Source: Shinella sp032095155 (GTDB taxonomy: Bacteria; Pseudomonadota; Alphaproteobacteria; Rhizobiales; Rhizobiaceae). From it: DNA of 64,000 nt. The DNA lies in the NCBI RefSeq assembly GCF_049199905.1, contig NZ_JBLZPK010000057.1, positions 62,001 through 126,000 of the forward strand, given 5' to 3'. The position numbers and the translations under genes were made by a program. Under the pieces are notes generated by a model, which saw only the letters and a program-made list of their open reading frames with translations, did not search any database and was not told the DNA's origin. This document shows, piece by piece, positions 57,649 through 64,000 of this stretch (positions are counted from its first letter, which is position 1; every line of letters starts with the position of its first letter).

Positions 57649-58755
57649 CTATAAATCGAGCTCCATGACGATGGGGCAATGGTCGGACGCCTTCGGCCGG
57701 TCCCAGCCGACGCGCGGATAGCGCTCCACCTCCTGCCCCGGCGGGAAGAGGGTCCGGAAGGGCTGGCCGGCGCGGATGATTTCCGGCATGCGTTTGGCAT
57801 TGCGCTCGGCAAGGGACGGCGACAGCCAGATATAGTCGAGCTGGCAGAGGTGACGCTCCTCCGGCCCACGGCTGTGATAGAGCGTCCAGCGGTCGTCCAC
57901 CGGCCGGCGCAGCATCGGGTTCACGGCAAAACCGTCTTCGCTGAAGACATCCAGCGCGCTTGCCTCCTCCTGCTGCGGCACGAAGCGATAGCCGCTGCGC
58001 TTGTCGCCCTCGATCGCCAGCTTCTCCTGATAGTCGTTCATATCGCCACAAATGGCGAAGGCCTTGTCGGCCGTCCGGCCCTTGCCGAAACGATCCTCGA
58101 TGATACGGCGCACGGCGCGCGCCTCGGCGCGGCGTACGGGCATGGTGGACTGGCGGCCGTCCAGGCCTTCCCGGCCCGGCCCCATCGATTTGAAATGCAC
58201 CACATAGAGCGTCAGTGGCCGCCCGCCGATGCGCAGATCCATTTCCAGGCAATCGCGCTTGAATATCCGGTCATCCGGCTTAGCGCCCTGCCCGAGATCC
58301 GGCGCATAGAGATCGAAATCCCGATAGGTGATGCCGGCATGGCTGCGGATATCGACGCATTCGATCTTCTGGCCATCGCGCGTCTCCTCGCGCATCAGCA
58401 CGGACACGTCGATGCCGCGACTGTCATTGCCTTCGATCAGATATTTCTGCCTGTAGCCGTTGCCGACCATGCGGAAGAGATAACCGTATTCGAAGGCCTG
58501 CAGGGCAGCCATGTTATCGGTCTCCTGCAGGCAGAGAATGTCCGCATCGGCGTCCGCGATGGCGAGCGCCGACTGCTGGCGGGTATCGTCGGTATGCGCG
58601 ACGGTGCGCGCTTCTTCCAGCCGCTGATATTCCGCCTCGTTGCGGATATCGAAGAGCCGCAGCACGCGGTCCTGCCGGACCTGGTTGCGGAACCCCGTGA
58701 AATCGAAGCGGGTCATGAGGTTTTCGATGTTGAAGGTGGCAAGGCGCAGCGACAT
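57649..58755 (-). CDS. Endonuclease/exonuclease/phosphatase-family protein
   Basis: 368 residues, no clear signal peptide. Metal and catalytic motifs of the EEP fold are present: LRLATFNIENL at the start, LCLQETDN, the GDMNDYQEK motif (catalytic Asp and Asn) and KASDHCPIVMEL at the end. The substrate cannot be told. Confidence 0.88.
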   Translation of the reverse strand: MSLRLATFNIENLMTRFDFTGFRNQVRQDRVLRLFDIRNEAEYQRLEEARTVAHTDDTRQQSALAIADADADILCLQETDNMAALQAFEYGYLFRMVGNGYRQKYLIEGNDSRGIDVSVLMREETRDGQKIECVDIRSHAGITYRDFDLYAPDLGQGAKPDDRIFKRDCLEMDLRIGGRPLTLYVVHFKSMGPGREGLDGRQSTMPVRRAEARAVRRIIEDRFGKGRTADKAFAICGDMNDYQEKLAIEGDKRSGYRFVPQQEEASALDVFSEDGFAVNPMLRRPVDDRWTLYHSRGPEERHLCQLDYIWLSPSLAERNAKRMPEIIRAGQPFRTLFPPGQEVERYPRVGWDRPKASDHCPIVMELDL

Positions 58756-58936
58756 GAGGCACTTTCGATAGCTAGCCGGGCGATCGGCAGGCGGGATAAC
58801 GGCCGGAGTGTAACCGGCTGACCGGCAATGGAAAGCCTCTTTTGCCCGGCAAGCGCCGCCGCGGAATAAACCGGCTTGCCACGCCGTCCCCCTCTACGGA
58901 TGATGGGCATTCCGGTGACGGGCGGAGGAATTGCAC

Positions 58937-60553
58937 ATGGGGATCGTATCCAGCATTTGGCGCGTGGTCCTGATGGCCTCACTGGCGCTCTTCGTCCTTG
59001 CCGGCCTGCCTGTCCACGCTGCGGAGAGCTACATCACCGCGCCGGGCGAAGCCGCCCGCGCCGCAGGGCTCGTCACCGAATCGCTCGGCAAGGCTCCGCA
59101 GGTGCACACGGTGCGCATCACCGACAAGGACGTGACCATGCTCGTGCAGGGCGCGGGTGCGAACGATGTGGAGGAATGGCGGGTGCGGCAGGGCACCCGG
59201 CTGCTCTTCTTCAGCGCCGAGGTGGTGAGCGGCCCCTCCGCGCGCCCTGCGCCCTCCATGGTCGACAATCTCGCAAGCGGCCTCTTCACGTTGGATAGGG
59301 TGGCGCTGGACAAGGTGGATACGGTCGCCAGAAACGCCGTCGCCTATGCCAAGCTTGAAGGCGAAGCGAGCGTGCAGTCCATCGAGATCACCAAGCGGGT
59401 CTTCCTGCTTCCGGCGCCCTCCTATGGCGATATCCGCTGGTCGATTTATGTCACCTCGCCGCGCGAAAGCGCGACCGTCTATGCGGATGCCGGCGGCAGG
59501 ATCATCGGCGGCGACCTGTCCAACACCGCCCGTGCCCGCAACATGAATTTCATCAATGATGACGACTGGCCGAAGGAAGCAGCCCTCGAAAGCCTGACCG
59601 GCGTCATCGGCGGCAAACCGGTCATCCGCGATCTCACGGTCTATCCGAAATCCGTGCAGGTGAAGGCCGATCATCCCACCACCAAGGGGGCAACGGTCGG
59701 CTATTCCTGGGATATTTCGGGCGTCACGCGCTCGCCCATCGCCTCACCGATGTTCCCCGGCACCGAACGGGAGCCGGCGCTGTCGCTTGCCGATATCGAT
59801 CTTTCCAAATTGGGCAAGGTTCGTGATGCCGCGAAGAAGGCCTGGGGCAACGACAAATCGACGCTGAACTACATGATGCTGCGGCTCTTTTCGGACGGTC
59901 CCGGCAAGCCGGAGCAGCGCTGGACCGTGCATTTCACCGACTGGACACAATCGGGCGAACTAGCGCTCTTCACCAACAGCGGCACGGTGGATCTCACGGC
60001 TGACGGCACCGTGCGGGCGACCGACCTGCCCGATGCGCGCCAGCCCAACCGCAACTGGCTCGATGCCGCGACGACGCGCGACGTCTTTGCCGTGGTAAGC
60101 AAACAATTCGGCAAGAACGCCCGGTTCGCCGAACTCAGCGTGTCCAACGATTCGATGCGCATTCTCGCCGAAGTGCCGGATACGCCCGGCACGATGCGCG
60201 AATACAACGCCAACGATCGTGGGATCACCGCCTCCAGCATGATGATGCCGTGGGATGCGGAATTCCATCCCGAGCGGCTGTTCCGCATGGACGACCTCGC
60301 CTTCTTCTCCGCGGAAAAACTCAACGAGTTGACCGCCCGCACCTTCACGCGGCTGAAGGTCGGCTCGGACATGTCGCTCAGCCGCTACACCTTCTCCATC
60401 GGCCAGCTGATGTCACCGGACGGCAGTTTCATGGTGCCCTCGCCCGATGGCAAGGTGACGCTGGAAATCCGCCTCGAAGGCCAGGACGGCTGGAAAGGCG
60501 GGCGCGTCACCTATTCCTCGACCGGCGAGGAAATCGACGTGGTGATGCCGTAG
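58937..60553 (+). CDS. Large secreted hypothetical protein, 538 residues
   Basis: Signal peptide (VVLMASLALFVLAGLPVHA), then about 515 residues rich in beta structure without a recognised domain: segments such as SIYVTSPRESATVYADAGGR and TSDWTQSG-like VHFTDWTQSGELALFTN. Probably periplasmic. I chose the ATG at 58937, preceded by GGAGG, over a TTG at 58931. Single gene. Confidence 0.72.
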   Translation: MGIVSSIWRVVLMASLALFVLAGLPVHAAESYITAPGEAARAAGLVTESLGKAPQVHTVRITDKDVTMLVQGAGANDVEEWRVRQGTRLLFFSAEVVSGPSARPAPSMVDNLASGLFTLDRVALDKVDTVARNAVAYAKLEGEASVQSIEITKRVFLLPAPSYGDIRWSIYVTSPRESATVYADAGGRIIGGDLSNTARARNMNFINDDDWPKEAALESLTGVIGGKPVIRDLTVYPKSVQVKADHPTTKGATVGYSWDISGVTRSPIASPMFPGTEREPALSLADIDLSKLGKVRDAAKKAWGNDKSTLNYMMLRLFSDGPGKPEQRWTVHFTDWTQSGELALFTNSGTVDLTADGTVRATDLPDARQPNRNWLDAATTRDVFAVVSKQFGKNARFAELSVSNDSMRILAEVPDTPGTMREYNANDRGITASSMMMPWDAEFHPERLFRMDDLAFFSAEKLNELTARTFTRLKVGSDMSLSRYTFSIGQLMSPDGSFMVPSPDGKVTLEIRLEGQDGWKGGRVTYSSTGEEIDVVMP

Positions 60554-60574
60554 CGACGCGTGGAGTTATCGGTC

Positions 60575-60991
60575 CTAGAGAGTGGTCAGCAGCAGGCTGG
60601 TTTCGGATTTTGACACGCCATCCATGGCTCGGATGCCGCGCAGCACACGCTCGAACTCCACGAGATTTTCCGCATGCAGCTCGGCGACGAGGTCCCAGGC
60701 GCCGTTCGTCGTGTGCAGGGCGCGCACTTCCGGGATGCCGCGCAGCGCCTTGACGGCGGCGAGCGTCTTCTGGCCGGTGATCTCGATCATCGTGATGGCG
60801 CGAACCGCATGGGGATCGTCCGCCTCCGTCACCCGCACGGTGAAGCCGGAAATGACACCGTCACGCGTCAGCCGGTCTATACGGTTCTGCACCGTGCCGC
60901 GCGAAACGTTGAGCTCCGCGGCGAGCGCCGAAAGCGAGGCGCGGCCATCTTTGCGCAGGAGGGCGAGAAGTTTGCGGTCGGTCGTGTCCAT
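60575..60991 (-). CDS. Lrp/AsnC-family transcriptional regulator
   Basis: 138 residues: HTH (DRKLLALLRKDGRASLSALA, NVSRGTVQNRIDRL) and a C-terminal RAM/ligand domain (ITMIEITGQKTLAAVKALRG). Divergent from the RocB-like peptidase gene, its probable target, so likely responds to an amino acid. The frame is open to 61099; the ATG at 60991 starts the family core. Confidence 0.9.
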   Translation of the reverse strand: MDTTDRKLLALLRKDGRASLSALAAELNVSRGTVQNRIDRLTRDGVISGFTVRVTEADDPHAVRAITMIEITGQKTLAAVKALRGIPEVRALHTTNGAWDLVAELHAENLVEFERVLRGIRAMDGVSKSETSLLLTTL

Positions 60992-61131
60992 GATATCAGC
61001 TGCCAGAATGCCAGATTTGAGTGACGAAACGGCAATATCAGGTGCAATTTTTCCAAAAGATTGCCGTTTCGCTTGCCGCCATCCTTGGATAGCGTTCATC
61101 TCAATGCAACCGCTTTCGACAGGCGCCCTTC

Positions 61132-62800
61132 ATGACGACCGAAAATGCCATCCAAACCGCCGCCGCCCGCGCCAAAAATCTTTCGCTGCTGATGACCCGC
61201 TGGCCAAGCGTCACCGGTTCGCCGGACGAAGCGGCTTTCTCCGAGCGGTTGCGGGCGCATCTTGCCGAAACGCCCTATTTCAAACGCCATCCCGACCAGC
61301 TCTTCACCGTGGACAGCCATGGCGAACCGATGACGCAGAATGTCGTGGCGCTGGTGCGCGGCCGCGGCCGGCGCACGGTGGTGATGGCCGGCCATTTCGA
61401 TACCGTCTCCATCGCCAATTACGGCACGCTGGCGCCGCTCGCCTGCGATCCGGAACCGCTGACGGAAGCCTTGCTCCAGGAATTGCGCAGCCGCCCGCTG
61501 AACGGTGCGGAGGCGAAGGCGCTCAAGGATTTCGAGAGCGGCGATTTCATCGCCGGGCGCGGCCTGCTCGATATGAAGAGCGGCCTTGCCGCCGGCATAT
61601 CGGCACTGGAGCGTTTTGCCGGACTGGAGGCACCGGACGGTAACATCCTCTTCGTCGCAACGCCGGACGAGGAGAACCGCTCGCGCGGCATGCGCAGCCT
61701 GCGCAATGCCCTGCTGGAGATCGCTCGCCGCTTCGACCTCGATATTGTCGGCGGCATCAATCTGGATGCATCGAGCTGCGAGCGCGACGGCGAGGAAGGC
61801 CGTGCGGTCTATCTGGGCTCGATCGGCAAATTCGCGCCCTTCGCCTTCGTCATCGGCCGCCCCACCCATGCCGGCTACCCCTTCAACGGCACCAGCGCCC
61901 ATCGCATCAGCGCGGAAATCGTGCGCGCCATGGATACCGTGCCGGAGCTCAGCGACGAGGCCTTCGGCGAACGGTCCCCGCCGCCGGTGTGCCTGGAAGC
62001 CCGCGATATCAGGGATGGCTACGACGTGACGACGCCGGACCGCGTCTGGCTCTCCTTCAACTGGCTGACCCACCGCCGCAGCCCCGCCGATATTCTCGGC
62101 GAATTCCGCACAGTCGTGACCGGCGCGCTGAACGCGGCGCTGGAAGCGCAGGATGCCCATCAGGCACGTTATCGCGGCCGGCCGNNNNNNNNNNNNNNNN
62201 NNNNNNNNNNNNNNNNNNNNNNNNNNNNNNNNNNNNNNNNNNNNNNNNNNNNNNNNNNNNNNNNNNNNNNNNNNNNNNNNNNNNNNNNNNNNNNNNNNNN
62301 NNNNNNNNNNNNNNNNNNNAGGCGGCACCGATCCTCTGAAGGTCAGCCGGGAGATCGTGGCGGCAGCTGCGACGGAAGCAGGGATCGAGGGCCCCGCCGT
62401 CATTATCGGCTTCGGCAGCCTGCATTATCCGCTGGTCCATCTGGAGCGCGCCGGCGAGACCGGGCGCTTGATACAGGGCCGGCTGGAAACGGTCATGCAG
62501 GACGCCGCCAGGCGGCACGGCACGTCGATCAAGTTCAAGCAGATCTTTGCCGGCATTTCCGACATGAGCTTCTTCGGCCATCGGCCGAACGCCGGCGAAA
62601 CCGGCCTGCTCGCCGCCAACACGCCATCGGCGGCCTTCACCGACAACGCGCCGGACGGACTGCTGTCTTTCCCGACGGTCAATATCGGGCCGTGGGGGCG
62701 GGATTATCACCAGAAGTGGGAGCGCGTGCATGCGCCCTATACGTTCGAGGTTCTGCCGGATCTGGTGTTCGAATCGGCGCTGGTTTGGCTGGCGGCATAG
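61132..62800 (+). CDS. RocB-like M20-family peptidase, interrupted by an N-run
   Basis: About 556 residues in two parts around the gap. The first part (to 62184) carries the M20 metal site VMAGHFDTV (H88, D90), GRGLLDMKSG and TPDEENRSRG; the second (from 62320, with FGSLHYPLVHLERAGET and FFGHRPNAGETG) continues to the stop at 62800. The size matches RocB, a protein of arginine utilisation. The two halves are in frames that differ by one base, so the N-run does not have the exact missing length, or a frameshift exists. Divergent from an Lrp-type regulator, consistent with amino-acid catabolism. Confidence 0.82.
62185..62319. other. Run of 135 N inside the M20 peptidase gene
   Basis: The coding sequence continues on both sides, but the frame shifts by one across the run, so its length is probably an estimate. 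Confidence 0.95.
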
Positions 62801-62814
62801 GCAGGCAAGACCCT

Positions 62815-62945
62815 CTCTGCCTGCCGGCATCTCCCCCACGAGGGGGGAGAAAAGCCAGCGGCAAGCTCCTCGCAAGAAATCGTTAGCCGAGAGTGCCGCA
62901 GGTTAGTCCCTCCCCCTTGTGGGGAGGGATTTAGGGAGGGGTTTC
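62815..62945. repeat. Intergenic repeat region between M20 peptidase and aminotransferase genes
   Basis: CTGCCGGCATCTCCCCCACG followed by AGGGGGGAGAAAAGCC, and later TCCCTCCCCCTTGTGGGGAG as a palindrome with GGATTTAGGGAGGGG. These CTGCCGGC/CTCCCC elements are common in rhizobial intergenic DNA. No gene present. Confidence 0.6.
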
Positions 62946-62948
62946 CGC

Positions 62949-64000
62949 TCAGGCTGCAAGCCGCTCGGTATTTAGCAGACGACCGAGACGGGAAATCCCC
63001 TCCTCGATGGTCGCCGCATCGGCGCAGGAGAAGCTGAGGCGCAGCGTGTTGGCACCGCTGCCGTCGGCGTGGAAGGCCTGACCGGGCACGAAGGCGACCT
63101 TTTCCGTCTCGATGGAGCGGGCAAGCAGTTTCGCGCCGTCCATGCCGGCCGGCAGCGTCACCCAGACGAACATGCCGCCTTCCGGCTTCGTCCAGGAAAC
63201 GCCTTCCGGCATGTATTTCTGGAGCGCCGCCAGCATGGCATCGCGGCGTGCGCTGTAGGCGGCCTTGATCTTCGCCACCTGCGCGTCGAAACCGCGCTCG
63301 GCGACATGAGCGATGGCCATCTGGTTGATGGTCGAGGAATGCAGGTCCGCCGCCTGCTTCATCAGCACGAGCTTGCGGATAACGGGCGCGGCCGCGACGA
63401 TGTAGCCGACGCGCAGGCCCGGAGCCAGCGTCTTGGAGAAGGAGCCGCAGTAGATGGTACGGGCGGCGTCGATATCGCCGGTCTTGGCGATTTCCAGCGC
63501 CAGGATCGGCGGCACGGCTTCGCCGTCATAGCGCAGCGACTGGTAGGCCGCGTCCTCGATGACGGGGATGTCCAGTTCTTCGGCAAGCGACAGCAGCTTT
63601 TCGCGGCCGGCGCGATCGACGGTTTCGCCGGTCGGATTGGCGAAATCGGCCGAGAGATAGGCAAACTTGACGCGGCCGCCCGCGTCCGTCGCTGTGGCGC
63701 GATAAGCGTCCGGCGTGCGGTTGCCCTGAAGGTTCAGGCGGTCATAGGTCGGCTCATAGGCATTGAAGGCCTGCAGCGCGCCGAGATAGGTCGGCCAGGT
63801 GACGAGCGCGGTGTCCTTCGGCGACAGGAAGAGTTTGCCGAGATAGTCGAGGCCCTGCTGCGAACCGGAGACGATGAAGACATTGTCGGCGGTGCAGGGA
63901 ATGTCGAGCTTGCCCATTTCGCCGGCAAGCCACTCGCGCAGAGGCTTATAGCCCTCGCTGACGGAATATTGCAGGCCTGCATTGGCGCCCTCGCCGGCCA
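62949..64000 (-). CDS. PLP-dependent aminotransferase (2-aminoadipate/kynurenine type), 5' end beyond window
   Basis: The visible 350 residues include the N-terminal AGEGANAGLQYSVSEGYKPL frame that continues past 64000, VSGSQQGLDYLGKLF, FANPTGETV and the PLP lysine in YCGSFSKTLAPGLRVGY, as in class I aminotransferases of the PLP family related to 2-aminoadipate transaminase. The start codon and about 50 residues are missing. Substrate not clear; possibly multi-substrate. Confidence 0.9.
   Translation of the reverse strand, partial: AGEGANAGLQYSVSEGYKPLREWLAGEMGKLDIPCTADNVFIVSGSQQGLDYLGKLFLSPKDTALVTWPTYLGALQAFNAYEPTYDRLNLQGNRTPDAYRATATDAGGRVKFAYLSADFANPTGETVDRAGREKLLSLAEELDIPVIEDAAYQSLRYDGEAVPPILALEIAKTGDIDAARTIYCGSFSKTLAPGLRVGYIVAAAPVIRKLVLMKQAADLHSSTINQMAIAHVAERGFDAQVAKIKAAYSARRDAMLAALQKYMPEGVSWTKPEGGMFVWVTLPAGMDGAKLLARSIETEKVAFVPGQAFHADGSGANTLRLSFSCADAATIEEGISRLGRLLNTERLAA

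Overview
This window looks like the chromosome of an aerobic alphaproteobacterium of the Rhizobiaceae (Rhizobium/Agrobacterium/Ensifer/Shinella type). Reasons: high GC; the aerobic CobN-type cobalamin pathway with CobE/CobW/CbtAB; an FnrN-type regulator beside hemN; DUF1127 genes divergent from LysR genes; an entericidin lipoprotein; and short palindromic intergenic repeats of a kind widespread in rhizobia. Three N-runs (23292-23381, 42586-42782, 62185-62319) hide sequence, two of them inside or between genes.

Layout. 1-2800: hemN and fnrN, divergent around a perfect FNR-type box, then a small L,D-transpeptidase. 2950-21120: vitamin B12 region. It contains cobD-cobC-cobB-cobA-cobE (overlapping, minus strand), a serine hydrolase, a TSUP exporter, the operon cbtB-cbtA-cobP-cobW-cobN-cobO behind a cobalamin riboswitch, a coiled-coil/peptidoglycan-binding protein, and cobQ. 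22290-26670: a betaine-family ABC transporter (binding protein, permease, ATPase) followed by betaine-homocysteine methyltransferase. 26800-34120: mixed genes: DUF1330, an aminotransferase with its YheO-type regulator, LysR/DUF1127, an ECF sigma factor with a von Willebrand-domain membrane protein, and a secreted NAGPA-type protein.

34170-45140 is the most interesting part. It holds a non-pyrrolysine MttB-family methyltransferase, a corrinoid protein, a [2Fe-2S] corrinoid activase (RACo-like), a methyl-THF:corrinoid methyltransferase, a MetF-type reductase with a MetV-like zinc/iron-sulfur partner, a small PF13769-like protein, a DUF1638 protein, a ferredoxin, a formyltransferase homolog and a phasin-like protein. 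Together these can take a methyl group from a quaternary amine (most likely glycine betaine), load it on a corrinoid protein, pass it to tetrahydrofolate and oxidise methyl-THF to methylene-THF. The flanking betaine transporter, betaine-homocysteine methyltransferase, GlxA/GbdR-type regulator (48601-49620) and B12 biosynthesis genes fit one theme: corrinoid-dependent methyl metabolism of betaine in an apparently aerobic cell.

45300-64000: small secreted proteins, a second LysR/DUF1127 group, a GNAT acetyltransferase, the GlxA regulator, a PleD-like diguanylate cyclase beside a double-receiver paralog, a large MscS-family channel, a decayed RTX gene, tRNA-Lys(CUU), PhzF, an endonuclease/exonuclease/phosphatase-family protein, a large secreted protein, an Lrp/AsnC regulator divergent from a RocB-like M20 peptidase, and a PLP aminotransferase running off the end.
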